Notes: a model not told the origin generated them from the sequence alone. A stretch of DNA of 64,000 nucleotides from Limivicinus sp963617275 (GCA_963617275.1 CAVENX010000020.1:143350-207349), one strand, 5' to 3'. Numbered from the stretch's first letter, positions 52,671 to 62,445 are shown. A program made the numbers and translations.

Positions 52671-54443
52671 TCAAGCCTCCTTTGCGACTTTCCACTGGAC
52701 GGACTGCTGATAGTCCCGCCACATGGTTCCGAACAGGCTGCCCGTGCGTTTGGACAGCTCCGCAAAGCTGCCGTCCTCCGCAAGACGACCGTCCTTGAGC
52801 ACATAAATATGGTCAGCGTTCACAACGGTAGAAAGGCGGTGGGCGATCATGATGACGGTACGTCCCTTTGCCATCTCATTGAAGGCCGTCTGCACCTTTG
52901 TCTCATTGTCAGGATCGGCAAAGGCTGTGGCCTCGTCCAGAATCAGAACCGGCGCATTTTTCAGCATGGCGCGGGCGATGGCCAGCCGCTGCGTCTCACC
53001 GCCGGAGAGGTAAATGCCCTGCGAGCCGATGACCGTATGCACGCCGTCCGGGAATTTCTCGATGATGTCCATACACTGTGCCGCACGAAGCGCCGCCAAC
53101 ACCTCATCATCTGTGGCATCCGGCTTGCCCATGCGGACATTGTCCAGAATACTGCCCTTGATGAGATGACTGTTCTGGAACACAAAGGAAACGGTATCCA
53201 TCAGCTCGTTTTTGTCGATGCTCTTCACATTCACGCCGCCAATGGAGATACTGCCGCTCAGCGGGTCGAAAAAGCGGGCGATCAGCGCTGCCAGCGTCGA
53301 TTTACCGCCGCCGGAAGGCCCGACAAATGCCACCTTCTGACCGGAACCGATGGAGAGGGAAACATCCTCCAAGGCATTCTTTGCGCCGTCATAGCTGAAG
53401 GTGACATTATCCAGCGTCACAGAACTGTCCTTGGGATGCTGCGCTACTTCCGGCTGAGAAAGTATCGGGCTTTCCAGTACGCTGTCAATACGGGTGATGG
53501 CATCCTGTACGATCATGCCGTTCTCGCTCATGAACATCAGCTTGGTCATTGTCATGGAGATGACCGGCGTGATAATGATATAAAAGAGCAGATTCAACAA
53601 CACCCCGCCATCCGCTCCGCCGTGAGAGAACAGGAAGCCTCCCGCGATCAGGAACACAAACACGCTGTTGACTGCCAGTGTATAAAAGGTCATTGGCCAG
53701 CGCAGCTGTTTCGTATAGGCAATGACCCAGCGCTCGTAATTGTCGATCGTTCCCTTGAACTTTTTGAAGGAGAATACCGTCTGTCCGAAAGTCTTGACTA
53801 CAGGGATACCCCGCACATATTCCACCGCTTCGTTGGACATATCCGCCAGCGCGTTCTGATACTGAGTCATTTTGTCCTGCAATTTCTTACCGGTCATGCT
53901 CGTCATCACTGCAAAAGCGAGCGCCACAGGCACAAGACTCAAAAGCCCCAGCCGCCAATCGAAGATCAGCAGCAGCGCCAGAAGCCCCGCGATAGTCGCC
54001 ATCGCCTTGGCCTTGTCCGGAAGCTGGTGGGCAAGGTAGGTTTCCGTCGCTCCGGCAGTTTCCGAGATGGTACGGCGCAGCTTGCCGCTGCCGAACTGTT
54101 CGATAGCTCCCAGCGGCAGTGCGGCAATGTGCTTTGTCATGGCAAGGCGCAGATTCGTAGCGATGCGGAACGCCGCGAGATGCGAGCACATCAAGCCTGT
54201 AATGTACACCAGCACAGCGGCAACAGCAAATACAACCGCCATCCAGCCATAGTGCGTCACATGGACGGCGTTTTCATACTGCGGTGCGACCTCAATGACT
54301 TCCTTGAGGATGCGCCAGATGTACCAGAACGGCAGCAGCGCCAGCAGCGCACTGGCGGCGGATAGCACCCACGAAAGGTAGGTCAGGATTTTGTAGCTCC
54401 CGGCATAATCCAGCAGCCGGGATAAATTGGATTGCTTTTTCAA
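52671..54443 (-). CDS. ABC transporter permease-ATPase, subunit 1
   Basis: 590 residues from a TTG after AAAGGAGGTATCTTC. Six helices, then FVGPSGGGKSTLAALIARFF (Walker A), YLSGGETQRLAIARAML (signature), LILDEATAFADPDNE (Walker B) and AHRLSTVV. The Walker B follow-up AFADPDNE in place of ASLDxxNE is a mild departure common in this subgroup. Pairs with the next gene. A palindrome 120 bp upstream suggests metal control; TetR upstream may add another input. Confidence 0.9.
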   Translation of the reverse strand: MKKQSNLSRLLDYAGSYKILTYLSWVLSAASALLALLPFWYIWRILKEVIEVAPQYENAVHVTHYGWMAVVFAVAAVLVYITGLMCSHLAAFRIATNLRLAMTKHIAALPLGAIEQFGSGKLRRTISETAGATETYLAHQLPDKAKAMATIAGLLALLLIFDWRLGLLSLVPVALAFAVMTSMTGKKLQDKMTQYQNALADMSNEAVEYVRGIPVVKTFGQTVFSFKKFKGTIDNYERWVIAYTKQLRWPMTFYTLAVNSVFVFLIAGGFLFSHGGADGGVLLNLLFYIIITPVISMTMTKLMFMSENGMIVQDAITRIDSVLESPILSQPEVAQHPKDSSVTLDNVTFSYDGAKNALEDVSLSIGSGQKVAFVGPSGGGKSTLAALIARFFDPLSGSISIGGVNVKSIDKNELMDTVSFVFQNSHLIKGSILDNVRMGKPDATDDEVLAALRAAQCMDIIEKFPDGVHTVIGSQGIYLSGGETQRLAIARAMLKNAPVLILDEATAFADPDNETKVQTAFNEMAKGRTVIMIAHRLSTVVNADHIYVLKDGRLAEDGSFAELSKRTGSLFGTMWRDYQQSVQWKVAKEA

Positions 54444-54564
54444 GAAGATACCTCCTTTGTTCAGACTTGATCTATGATACAGAAGGATGCTTGCATTGCC
54501 TTCCCATATCCGGTTCGGTTACCATCAGTTGACAAGGTTACCTGACTCACTGACACAGAGCGGC

Positions 54565-54582
54565 GGTTAGAGGCGGCTAACT
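54565..54582. promoter_or_regulatory. Metal-box palindrome 5
   Basis: GGTTAG-AGGCGG-CTAACT, between the TetR stop and the ABC start, in the promoter position of the ABC pair. Confidence 0.75.
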
Positions 54583-54604
54583 GATGTCCAAAAAATATGG
54601 AGCG

Positions 54605-55222
54605 CTATTGCCCCATAATTTTCAGCCACCCAGCAGAGTAAAAGCTGTGAAGCTCGTGCAGATACTGCTGTGCATCGCCCAGCAGCATATCGTGGATAAT
54701 CATTTCAAAATAGGCGTTCATCAGCCCTGTGACCAGAATATGCTCCAGCCGGGGATCGATCTGTGGAGCGGGCATACCCAGCTTTTCCAGCACAAGATAA
54801 TACCGGTGGGTGGCATTGACCTCCAACCGGACAAGCTCATCCTTCATGGAGCTGTAACGCGTCCCCTCCGAGCAAAGAAGAAGCAGATGAAACGCCTCCC
54901 TATGGTTGAACATATAGAGCAAAAGCTCCTCCAGACAGGCCTGACTGACGGTGCTCATGCGCTCCGGCTGCTGCTCGATCGGCAGCCGTTCGAAGTAATC
55001 CAGCGCGTTCCGATATGCGGAGAGAAAATGCGTGTAGCACTCTTCTACCAGTGCGTCAAAAAGCGCCTCCTTGCTGTTGTAATAGCCATACAGTGCCCCG
55101 GTGGTGACGCCAGCCGCTTTCACAATGGCACGAAGAGAGGCCGCCTGAAAACCTTTTTCTAGAAACTCTGACTTGGCGGCACACAAAATATTCTCTTGTG
55201 TGTTTTTTTCTTTGTTCTGCAT
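54605..55222 (-). CDS. TetR/AcrR family regulator
   Basis: 205 residues from MQNKEKNTQENILCAAKSEF; an ATG six codons earlier lies in the operator. Helix-turn-helix: SLRAIVKAAGVTTGALYGYY. A perfect palindrome ATATAACA-T-TGTTATAT lies ten bases upstream, so it should repress itself. The ABC pair follows in the same direction and is a likely target. Confidence 0.9.
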   Translation of the reverse strand: MQNKEKNTQENILCAAKSEFLEKGFQAASLRAIVKAAGVTTGALYGYYNSKEALFDALVEECYTHFLSAYRNALDYFERLPIEQQPERMSTVSQACLEELLLYMFNHREAFHLLLLCSEGTRYSSMKDELVRLEVNATHRYYLVLEKLGMPAPQIDPRLEHILVTGLMNAYFEMIIHDMLLGDAQQYLHELHSFYSAGWLKIMGQ

Positions 55223-55231
55223 ATCAGCCTC

Positions 55232-55248
55232 ATATAACATTGTTATAT
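55232..55248. promoter_or_regulatory. TetR auto-operator
   Basis: Perfect palindrome ATATAACA-T-TGTTATAT; a second, looser half (TGTTATATT) follows. Just before the TetR start. Confidence 0.65.
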
Positions 55249-55385
55249 CACACTGTTATATTATGCTCTGACTTCTATTTTGTCAAGGGGACTTTTGCTA
55301 ACTGTCATATGTTCTAAAGTAATCCTGAATAGCCTTTCCGGTTTTCTGTAATATTAGGGCAAGTTGACGGAAACTATTTATAATG

Positions 55386-55665
55386 TCTATCTGACTGGGC
55401 GCGGTCAACGCTGCCTGCGTCAAAAGTTTCTGTCAGTTCCTGTACTGTCTCCGGCGGAATTTCCTTGCCGCTTGCAATGTAAGGTGCGACAACCGTCAGC
55501 GCAAACAGTTCGGTATAGGCCATTGGGTTGTCGTCGCCTCCATATACGTTTCGGCGCTCCTGCGGTCAGTGCATTCGCTGACGATCAGCCGGCAGCCGTC
55601 AGAACAACTCCGGCCGTACCGAGAATACGCCGCCGAATGAGCTTTGTTTTTTCTTCTATCTTCAT
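55386..55665 (-). pseudogene. Gene relic after the long operon
   Basis: A proper start (GGAGGCAAAAGAA before ATG 55665) opens MKIEEKTKLIRRRILGTAGV then stops after 26 codons. Further on another frame reads GGDDNPMAYTELFALTVVAP and IASGKEIPPETVQELTETFD to 55386. This looks like a gene with internal deletion. Family unknown. The rest of 55249-55696 shows nothing else. Confidence 0.4.
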
Positions 55666-55696
55666 TTCTTTTGCCTCCAATCGTGTGAATATATTC

Positions 55697-56188
55697 TCAT
55701 AAAAGCGTACTCAGCCACGCTGCCGCAGCGGAGGCGGGGATGTAAATTACAAAGTTCCGGATATGTGTTCGCTTGTTATAGCCGAACATATGCGGGCCGA
55801 CCACGCCCTTCAGCTCCGGATAGAAATGCGGAAAGAAATTGGAGTGACACAGCAGCACCCAGTCAAAGAAAACGATGTCGTAAATCTCCATGGCGCAGAG
55901 CACGATGAGAAACCGTGCGAAGAACTTCAGAAAGCCGAAGCCATTTCTGACGCCGTCCCATACGCTGATCGCCGCCGCAGAGAGGAAAAGCAGGATGGCG
56001 ATGCCCACAATCACCCAGCCGATGATATGCGCACCGGGAAACCGTTCCTTTTTGTCGGGGATTGCGTCCAGATTCTCCTTCGGTGCGGAAGAGAAAAAAC
56101 GCTTGTCCTGAATGAAGCCTACTCCAGCGTACAAGACAAGGAAATACGCCAGAAAAACCATGAGTGTGGAAGTGACCGTAATTTTCAT
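55697..56188 (-). CDS. Hypothetical membrane protein, last intact gene of long operon
   Basis: 163 residues with four or five membrane helices: VTSTLMVFLAYFLVLYAGVG, IIGWVIVGIAILLFLSAAAI, a middle one with IVLCAMEIYDIVFFDWVL, and one at the end. HSNFFPHFYPELKG in a loop has two His that might bind metal. No family recognised. It overlaps the GNAT gene by four bases, so it belongs to the operon. Confidence 0.7.
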   Translation of the reverse strand: MKITVTSTLMVFLAYFLVLYAGVGFIQDKRFFSSAPKENLDAIPDKKERFPGAHIIGWVIVGIAILLFLSAAAISVWDGVRNGFGFLKFFARFLIVLCAMEIYDIVFFDWVLLCHSNFFPHFYPELKGVVGPHMFGYNKRTHIRNFVIYIPASAAAAWLSTLL

Positions 56189-56826
56189 TTTGGCATTGCC
56201 GCCCCCTCTATGACAGACTGCCGCTTTTCCGTGTCCGGATATTTGATCAGGTCATACATCTTCCCGAATTCGCCGATGTCCCTCACTCCGGCAAGCTCCA
56301 TGCCAAGATGTATGTATTTGTCGCACTTGGACTTGGCGTCGGTCTCCAGAATCACCGGCACGCCCAGCCGATTGCCCTCGACAAAGGCGATATCCATGAC
56401 CTTGCGCATATAACCCTGCCCTTGGTATTTCTCGCGCACGCAGACAAGTCCAACGAAGATATAAGGCTTCTTCTCCTTGTCCATGCGATCCCGAAGCGAT
56501 GTGCCGCCGCGTTTGTTGGCCATGCTGAAGCGAACAAGGCGTTTTAGCGTAGAATTACGCAGCAGGCCCTGTCCAATAGGCCACAGCGTTCTGATGCCCA
56601 GCTTCTCCTTCGGCAGCTTGTAGGCGATATAGCCCTCGCCGCGCTCACTGGTGGCATACAGAAAGCCGCCCCTCAGCATTCCGCGCACATAGGCGCAGAT
56701 ATAGTTCTCCGTCGCCTCCCGATCGGGAAAGGCGGCGGTCATACCTGTTTCCTGTCCGTACTCATAATAGCCGAAAGCGTGGCCAATGTCGTGAATTTCT
56801 TTGTCGGTCATGGTTCTGACAAGCAT
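56185..56826 (-). CDS. GNAT-like N-acyltransferase
   Basis: 213 residues from MLVRTMTDKEIHDIGHAFGY; the ATG follows GAGGTGTGAAGCG. The acetyl-CoA loop is VREKYQGQGYMRKVMDIAF near residue 145. The N-terminal half is less typical. The substrate is unknown. Starts four bases after the stop of the membrane protein gene before it. Confidence 0.75.
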   Translation of the reverse strand: MLVRTMTDKEIHDIGHAFGYYEYGQETGMTAAFPDREATENYICAYVRGMLRGGFLYATSERGEGYIAYKLPKEKLGIRTLWPIGQGLLRNSTLKRLVRFSMANKRGGTSLRDRMDKEKKPYIFVGLVCVREKYQGQGYMRKVMDIAFVEGNRLGVPVILETDAKSKCDKYIHLGMELAGVRDIGEFGKMYDLIKYPDTEKRQSVIEGAAMPK

Positions 56827-56830
56827 CGCT

Positions 56831-57577
56831 TCACACCTCTTCCTTGTATCCGCAGTCGCAGCCTTCTCCGCTTTTCGCCATTTCCCGCAGCAGAACCATT
56901 CCAAGCAGCAGAACCAGCAGATGCCCGGCGGATTCTGTGCCGTGATCGATCTGATTCAGCGGCCATGGCAGCAGCGTGAACAGATTTCCCACGATCCCGG
57001 CAAAGGCGATGGGATTGCAGAGGGATGCGAGTATCCGCTGTGCCGTTGTTTTAAGCGGGAGCATCTTTTTCCAGATCATAACGATCATCACGACAGAAAG
57101 CAGCACATCACAAAGCAGATACGCCGCAAGCAACGGAGCTGCGTTACAATAAAAAACCTTGTTGGCGATCTCTGCCGCCGCCTGCATATCGCCGTATTTC
57201 TCAAAGGTAAACTTGAAGATCAGTGCGACATTCATGAACATGGCGTGGACATAGCCCCAGCAGACCGTGCCAGTAAGGTAGGCAACCCGAAAAGCCTTCA
57301 CCCACGGTTGCTGTTTAGGTTGGGTGAGGTGCAATTTCAGGAGCTTCCACATATGGTGAAAGCCGATGTAATAAAGCGCTGTTCCGAGAACACCGCAAAT
57401 GATACTGACCGCCATACGCCATGTTGCCATATCAAGATAGGCAGCCTTGACCATCAAGCCGATAGATTCCGTACTTTGGTTTTTCCCGGTCGCCGCAAAC
57501 AAAAAGTCGCCGATCACATAGAGTAAACACCCAATCATGCCTGCGATGAGTGCTTTCTTTTCGTTCCTCGTGTTCAT
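56831..57577 (-). CDS. DUF6796-like multi-pass membrane protein
   Basis: 248 residues from MNTRNEKKALIAGMIGCLLY, with about seven helices. GFHHMWKLLKLHLTQPKQ is a polar loop rich in His; CWGYVHAMFMNVALIF and YCNAAPLLAAYLLCDVLL are other marked parts. I believe it fits DUF6796, function unknown. It overlaps the methyltransferase stop by one base (TAATG). Confidence 0.6.
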   Translation of the reverse strand: MNTRNEKKALIAGMIGCLLYVIGDFLFAATGKNQSTESIGLMVKAAYLDMATWRMAVSIICGVLGTALYYIGFHHMWKLLKLHLTQPKQQPWVKAFRVAYLTGTVCWGYVHAMFMNVALIFKFTFEKYGDMQAAAEIANKVFYCNAAPLLAAYLLCDVLLSVVMIVMIWKKMLPLKTTAQRILASLCNPIAFAGIVGNLFTLLPWPLNQIDHGTESAGHLLVLLLGMVLLREMAKSGEGCDCGYKEEV

Positions 57578-58416
57578 TATCTGCCTCCGAATCCGATCTT
57601 CACGATCTGCATTTTCATCACTCCGTCGCCGACTTTGGCAAGGAAACGGAAGAAACCGCTGACAGACGGATCGCAAAGATCATTGTAACCCAACATATAG
57701 CCGCGGCTCGTGACCTGCAAACGGCTGTCCCACAAGGAAAGCTCACTTTTGGCATCCGAAACCGCGAAATATGCGCCCACATCCTTGATTTTCGCACTCT
57801 TGAGCCATGTCTTGGCGATCATCTTTACCGCCGTCCGGTTGGCCGCGTCAAACACCAGTGCTCCGCCGGGGAAAGCGTCCGCCATGGCCTGTACCAGCGT
57901 TCTGACCTGCTCGGTCATAAAATAGTAGAACACGCCGGAGGCAAAGAATACCACGCCGCCGGAGGCGTCGATTTTTGCAAACCATTCGGTATCATTCAAG
58001 TTGCAGGAGATATTTTCTTCCCTCTCTCCGGCGGGCAGCAATTCGTTGCGCACGGCGATCACATCAGGGAAATCCAGATTGTAGATCTTGCAGCTGCCGT
58101 TGTCACAATTCCGCCCGGTGCCATCCAGCCCGCATCCGAGGTTGACCACCGCCGCGTTGGGGTGGTTTTTCAGGTAATCCCTTACTTCCCACGCCAGATC
58201 GTTCTGCCGCATGGCAACCTCTAAGGAGCCGAAGCGCTGCATCAGGCTGCGGGAATTTTTCTCCGCCTCGGAAAAATCGTAGTCAATTTCGTTAATCAGA
58301 TGCACCGCTGTTTCATCCCGGTAGAGATTCGGATACAGCTCCGAGCAGACCTTTCTGGCATACAGCGGGATGATCAGCGTTTCCTGCACGGTGTTTTTCT
58401 CAATTTTGTATTTCAT
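57577..58416 (-). CDS. Class I SAM methyltransferase, LCMT-like
   Basis: 279 residues. The SAM loop is VVNLGCGLDGTGRN near residue 90, then IYNLDFPDVIAVRNELLP, as in the leucine-carboxyl-methyltransferase/PpmP group that methylates carboxyl or hydroxyl groups of small molecules. The N-terminal RDETAVHLINEIDYDF also fits. GAAAGTGAGCTGTACCT precedes the ATG. Ten bases after the hydrolase gene. Confidence 0.85.
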   Translation of the reverse strand: MKYKIEKNTVQETLIIPLYARKVCSELYPNLYRDETAVHLINEIDYDFSEAEKNSRSLMQRFGSLEVAMRQNDLAWEVRDYLKNHPNAAVVNLGCGLDGTGRNCDNGSCKIYNLDFPDVIAVRNELLPAGEREENISCNLNDTEWFAKIDASGGVVFFASGVFYYFMTEQVRTLVQAMADAFPGGALVFDAANRTAVKMIAKTWLKSAKIKDVGAYFAVSDAKSELSLWDSRLQVTSRGYMLGYNDLCDPSVSGFFRFLAKVGDGVMKMQIVKIGFGGR

Positions 58417-58425
58417 AGGTACAGC

Positions 58426-59199
58426 TCACTTTCTAATAAATGGTAGTTCCGGCATACGGTCATACTCGGCGATATATGTCAGCAATTCAGAGAACCCCTT
58501 CGGATCGCGTATCTGATATTGCATATGATCATATCCCGCAAACACGGGATAATTGCCGTATGGATAAGCTTCCATAACCGCTTTCCTGTATTTGAAATGC
58601 TCCTCTTTACTGCCGAACTCGAAATAAATACGCTTTTGCAGTTTCTCGGAAAGTGGCGGAAACGGCTTATCCTCCAGACTATCCGCCATCTGGCGGCGCA
58701 AATCGCCGTACCGCAGCGCCTTGCCTGCGGCGATGAAGTAGGGCTTGATGCTCTCGTCATCGCACCACAATATCTTTTTCAGCGTTCCGCCTTTCGTCCA
58801 ATATAAGCTCTTGATGGCAATATACAGCAGCGGCGTCATCATGCAGCGCATGCCTTTTCCAATCTTCGCAAACTGTCCGCCGTCAAAGAAAACATGCTCC
58901 ACGGGCAGCTTCGTCTGCGTCAAAAAGGCTATGGCAAGGTCTGCGCCGATGGAGGAAGCAACCACCATCGCAAGGCGGTTTACATTCTGCCCTTGCAGGA
59001 AGTCCTCCACCTGCCGTATTTCGTCCGCCTTACTGACATATTTCTGCCCCTCGCAGTAAACGGTGGAGGTGGGCAGGATGCAGAAATACTTATCCTGCAA
59101 ATACCTCGCAGCCGGTTCGCTACTCGCTCCTGTCACACCCATTGCATGAAAGAACAGCACGGCAGGATTCTTATTGTCACCGTATGTTTGAAACAGCAT
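58426..59199 (-). CDS. Alpha/beta hydrolase 1
   Basis: 257 residues. Oxyanion region PAVLFFHAMGVTG near residue 12, nucleophile region MVVASSIGADLAI near 80 (Ser in ASSIG), late His probably in GYDHMQYQI. No signal peptide. Could be an esterase, thioesterase or acyltransferase; not resolvable here. It lies 42 bp after the ZIP gene. Confidence 0.82.
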   Translation of the reverse strand: MLFQTYGDNKNPAVLFFHAMGVTGASSEPAARYLQDKYFCILPTSTVYCEGQKYVSKADEIRQVEDFLQGQNVNRLAMVVASSIGADLAIAFLTQTKLPVEHVFFDGGQFAKIGKGMRCMMTPLLYIAIKSLYWTKGGTLKKILWCDDESIKPYFIAAGKALRYGDLRRQMADSLEDKPFPPLSEKLQKRIYFEFGSKEEHFKYRKAVMEAYPYGNYPVFAGYDHMQYQIRDPKGFSELLTYIAEYDRMPELPFIRK

Positions 59200-59241
59200 T
59201 TCTATCGCCTCAACTTTCCATAAAAAGCATCATTTTCTTCC

Positions 59242-60018
59242 TCATCCCAATGCCACATCCAGCACCATCATCACGCTGAATCCTGCCGCAAAGAAAACCG
59301 TGCCGATGTTTGAGTGCTGCCCCTGCGACATTTCCGGGATCAGTTCTTCTACGACCACATAGAGCATTGCCCCGGCGGCGAAGCTCAAAAGATACGGCAA
59401 AGCAGGAACAACAAACTGTGCGGCGATAATCGTCAGCACTGCGCCGATCGGTTCAACCACGCCGGAAAGCACACCGCCGAGAAACGCTCTGCCCTTGCTT
59501 TCTCCCTCTGCCCGGAGCGGCATGGAGAGGATTGCACCCTCCGGAAAGTTCTGAATGGCGATTCCGAGCGACAGCGCCAGTGCGCTTGCCGCCGTGATCT
59601 GTGTGTTGCCCGCAAAAAAACCGGCATACACCACGCCGACTGCCATTCCCTCCGGAATATTATGCAAAGTCACAGCCAGCACCATCATGGTGGTGCGCCC
59701 GAGTCTGCTTTTCGGCCCCTCCGCTTGGTCACTGCCCACATGTAGATGTGGAATCAGATGGTCAAGCAGGAGCAAAAACAGCACGCCAACCCAAAAGCCG
59801 ACAAATGCAGGGAGGAAAGATAGCCTGCCCATATCCTCCGACTGATCGATTGCCGGAATCAGCAGACTCCAGACAGAGGCCGCCACCATCACACCGGCGG
59901 CAAAGCCCGCAAGGGCACGCTGTACGAAATCTCCCAGTGACTTTTTCATAAAGAATACACAAGCTGCACCCAACGTTGTGCCGAAAAAGGGAATCAGTAT
60001 TCCGAGGAAGGGTTTCAT
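59242..60018 (-). CDS. ZIP family metal transporter
   Basis: 258 residues with eight helices. TM4 has VTLHNIPEGMAVGVVYAGFF with the His and Glu of the metal site, TM5 has LSLGIAIQNFPEGAIL, both hallmarks. A His-poor loop (HLHVGSDQAEGPKSR) is between TM3 and TM4. ZIP proteins carry zinc, iron or manganese into the cytoplasm. Its place in a palindrome-controlled operon supports metal supply. 26 bp after the ATC-hydrolase-like gene. Confidence 0.93.
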   Translation of the reverse strand: MKPFLGILIPFFGTTLGAACVFFMKKSLGDFVQRALAGFAAGVMVAASVWSLLIPAIDQSEDMGRLSFLPAFVGFWVGVLFLLLLDHLIPHLHVGSDQAEGPKSRLGRTTMMVLAVTLHNIPEGMAVGVVYAGFFAGNTQITAASALALSLGIAIQNFPEGAILSMPLRAEGESKGRAFLGGVLSGVVEPIGAVLTIIAAQFVVPALPYLLSFAAGAMLYVVVEELIPEMSQGQHSNIGTVFFAAGFSVMMVLDVALG

Positions 60019-60044
60019 TTATCTCACCGCCTTTGCGTTAATTG

Positions 60045-60746
60045 TTACTTGTTTCGCCGGAACCCGGCCTCATCCCGATATTCGGGATGCTCCTTTGCAT
60101 ACGAGTCTTGATCGCCGCAGATGGTATAGTCGCATCGGCAGCCGTCCACACAGGTAGTCGTCCGCACAAGCTTGGCGTGCAGCAGCTTCATGGACGCATA
60201 GTCCACATTGCACAGGGCGGGCATAATGTCTGTAAATCCGAACTGTTTGGCAAACTCCGCCGCCGGACACGCCGTAAATTCATAATAGATGGGCTTACCG
60301 TTTTCGTAAGGTGCAACCGTCATCTCATAATCGTGCCACACATCACAGCGCTTTTTGGCGGCAGCGAAGGCCCGATACATCAGCTTTTTCCAAAACGGAT
60401 TGTTGATGTCAACAAAGCGCAGCTTCCGGAACGCAGGCAGAATCAGATTCTCTTCTATCTCTTCAATCTCGCGGAATGTGACCACATCCCGGCACACATC
60501 GTAATAGCACATGATTGCAATGCAGTCGTAGGTGCCGCCTGCACTGTTGTGAAAATTCTTCTTGCCGCCGAGGTCGGTGCGCCAGTCAGCAAGAAGCTCT
60601 GCGTATTTTAGCTGTACCTGCTCCCATACCGCCTCGCGCTCCGCCTCCGGATAGTGCAGAGCGATTTTCGTCTGTATCTCCCGCTTACAGGGCTTGGAAT
60701 ACAGCACATGGCAGCTGCGGTCAAATATCAGTTCGTTGTCCTTCAT
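60045..60746 (-). CDS. L-2-amino-thiazoline-4-carboxylate hydrolase family protein
   Basis: 233 residues. The match is to the ATC hydrolase family: GTYDCIAIMCYYDVCRD near 72, FTACPAAEFAKQFGF near 157, and the Cys cluster TTTCVDGCRCDYTI near 197. Known members open a thiazoline ring toward cysteine, but most relatives in Firmicutes are untested. In this operon it may process a sulfur-containing ring of a metal-binding molecule; that is conjecture. Confidence 0.8.
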   Translation of the reverse strand: MKDNELIFDRSCHVLYSKPCKREIQTKIALHYPEAEREAVWEQVQLKYAELLADWRTDLGGKKNFHNSAGGTYDCIAIMCYYDVCRDVVTFREIEEIEENLILPAFRKLRFVDINNPFWKKLMYRAFAAAKKRCDVWHDYEMTVAPYENGKPIYYEFTACPAAEFAKQFGFTDIMPALCNVDYASMKLLHAKLVRTTTCVDGCRCDYTICGDQDSYAKEHPEYRDEAGFRRNK

Positions 60747-60758
60747 ATCGTTTATCCC

Positions 60759-61664
60759 CTATCTCTTCAAAATCTCCACGATCTTCGCAAAGTCCTCCTT
60801 TGCCTCTTTGAAGATCGGCAGCATACAGTAGCAGTGTACCATCTTCGGACGGGCAAAGGCGGTATAGGGCACATTGGCGCGTTTGCAGGCTTCCTCAAAG
60901 TCCGGCAGCGCACCGTACAACACCTCGTCGGCAGAATAGAAGAAATGAATATCGCCCACGCCGGTGAAATCTCCCCGAGAGCCGGAGATCATATAGTCCG
61001 GCACAGTCTCACAGCCATGCCGCATGAATTTTTCCACCGTCACCATAAAGGCATAGTCGATGGCAACGTCCTTTTTGTTCAATGCCTGCATCCGCGACTT
61101 TTCCTCGTCGTTCCACGGCACCTCACCAGGGGACACGGCGACGATATGCCTCGGCTGCGGCAGCGGCTTCGGTTGGGCGTTGTTATGCGCCGCAATGCCA
61201 AGCGCCAGCGCGCCGCCGGAGGAAAAGCCGCAGGTGCTGACATTTCCGCCGCCGTAGATTCCGATCATTCTGCGGTAGCACTCGTACACCATATCGTAGG
61301 TTTCGGTGATACAGTGCTCCATGCAGAGCGGATAAAACGGAAACCACACATCGCAGCCTGTCCCGCGGCAGAGCTTGCACATCACAGGCAGGTCACCTTT
61401 GTCCGGACCGATCACCATACCGCCGCCGAAGAAGTAGAGAATGGCGCGCTTGGACGGCTTTTCATTCTCTCTGACAATCAGGCATGGGAAACCGTTCACT
61501 GTGGCCGTCTCATAATGTGCTTTGCGGTCAGTGGGCGTAAAAACACCGCGATTGCGGTTCTGCTTTTCAATGACTTTTTTAATCTCATCCTCCGGCAGAC
61601 CAAAGGCTTTCTTCGCGCCGGAGAGCCTGTACGCCGTGCGCAGTACAGATGCAAAAATGCTCAT
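60759..61664 (-). CDS. Alpha/beta hydrolase 2 (HSL-like)
   Basis: 301 residues from MSIFASVLRTAYRLSGAKKA, with ribosome site GGAGGCTGATCTT. YFFGGGMVIGPDKGD is an HGGG-like oxyanion motif (with Phe for His), and STCGFSSGGALALGIAAHNN holds the nucleophile Ser. Late PKMVHCYCMLPIF could supply His. Hormone-sensitive-lipase type, small ester substrates. Confidence 0.85.
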   Translation of the reverse strand: MSIFASVLRTAYRLSGAKKAFGLPEDEIKKVIEKQNRNRGVFTPTDRKAHYETATVNGFPCLIVRENEKPSKRAILYFFGGGMVIGPDKGDLPVMCKLCRGTGCDVWFPFYPLCMEHCITETYDMVYECYRRMIGIYGGGNVSTCGFSSGGALALGIAAHNNAQPKPLPQPRHIVAVSPGEVPWNDEEKSRMQALNKKDVAIDYAFMVTVEKFMRHGCETVPDYMISGSRGDFTGVGDIHFFYSADEVLYGALPDFEEACKRANVPYTAFARPKMVHCYCMLPIFKEAKEDFAKIVEILKR

Positions 61665-61668
61665 AAGA

Positions 61669-62445
61669 TCAGCCTCCCTGTTTTACAATGCTTTTCACAA
61701 GCGCCGCCCACTCTTCCGGACAGCAGGCCAGCAGTTCCTCGTGCTGCAGATCCTGCTCATGGATAACGGGACGGACGAAATGCCGTTCGTAACGGGCACG
61801 GTATTTTTTGCCCATTTTCACAGCGTAGAAAATATGTATCTCTGTGCCGGGAACCTCGATCCCGTCCGGAAGCGGCGTGACAAGATCGGAATAGAACTGG
61901 TTTTTACAGCTTTGCATGGTCACATAGGGCCGCGCACCGCCGAACATTTCCATGAACGCTTTCACATAGTCCCCCATCTGGGCAGCGCGCTTTTCCAGGC
62001 GCTTTTGCAGAAAACGGCTTTTGAATCTTCCATCCCGGATCAGCGGGTAGATCATCGGCAGGAGCAGCCGCGTCTGCAATCCGGCGGTAAACGCCGACGC
62101 CTGATCCAGATCGGAGCTGCCGAGAATGCCGTAATCCATATGGATGTTTTGCCGTGCGGCCAGCAGCCCGACGAACGACCCGCCCAGCGAGCAGCCGTAA
62201 GCCGCCCGGATATGCCCGTCGCAGTGCGCCCTGACGTATTCCTCGATCTTCTCCGTTTCCTCCATCATCGTCGGAAACTCCGTGCTTTCCGTTTCGTCAA
62301 AGCCGTCGTAGCTGACGCAGAGAACGCGAAAGTCCTGCGCAAGCAGCGGAATGACACGGCCAAAGTTGCTTTTCCAGTGGCAGCAGGTGCCGGGCATTAG
62401 CAGAATAACGGGGGCGCTTTCCGCCCCAAAGGCATACACTTTCAT
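61669..62445 (-). CDS. Alpha/beta hydrolase 3
   Basis: 258 residues from MKVYAFGAESAPVILLMPGT; longer in-frame starts lie in the methyltransferase gene. RAAYGCSLGGSFVGLLAA has the GxSxG nucleophile; a late His may be in HEQDLQHEEL. The ATG overlaps the upstream stop (ATGA). Third hydrolase of the operon, only weakly like the other two. Confidence 0.85.
   Translation of the reverse strand: MKVYAFGAESAPVILLMPGTCCHWKSNFGRVIPLLAQDFRVLCVSYDGFDETESTEFPTMMEETEKIEEYVRAHCDGHIRAAYGCSLGGSFVGLLAARQNIHMDYGILGSSDLDQASAFTAGLQTRLLLPMIYPLIRDGRFKSRFLQKRLEKRAAQMGDYVKAFMEMFGGARPYVTMQSCKNQFYSDLVTPLPDGIEVPGTEIHIFYAVKMGKKYRARYERHFVRPVIHEQDLQHEELLACCPEEWAALVKSIVKQGG

Noticed and set aside
52809..54365. 518-codon plus-strand frame opposite the ABC gene
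   Set aside because: His/Arg-rich shadow of a transporter gene, no start signal.
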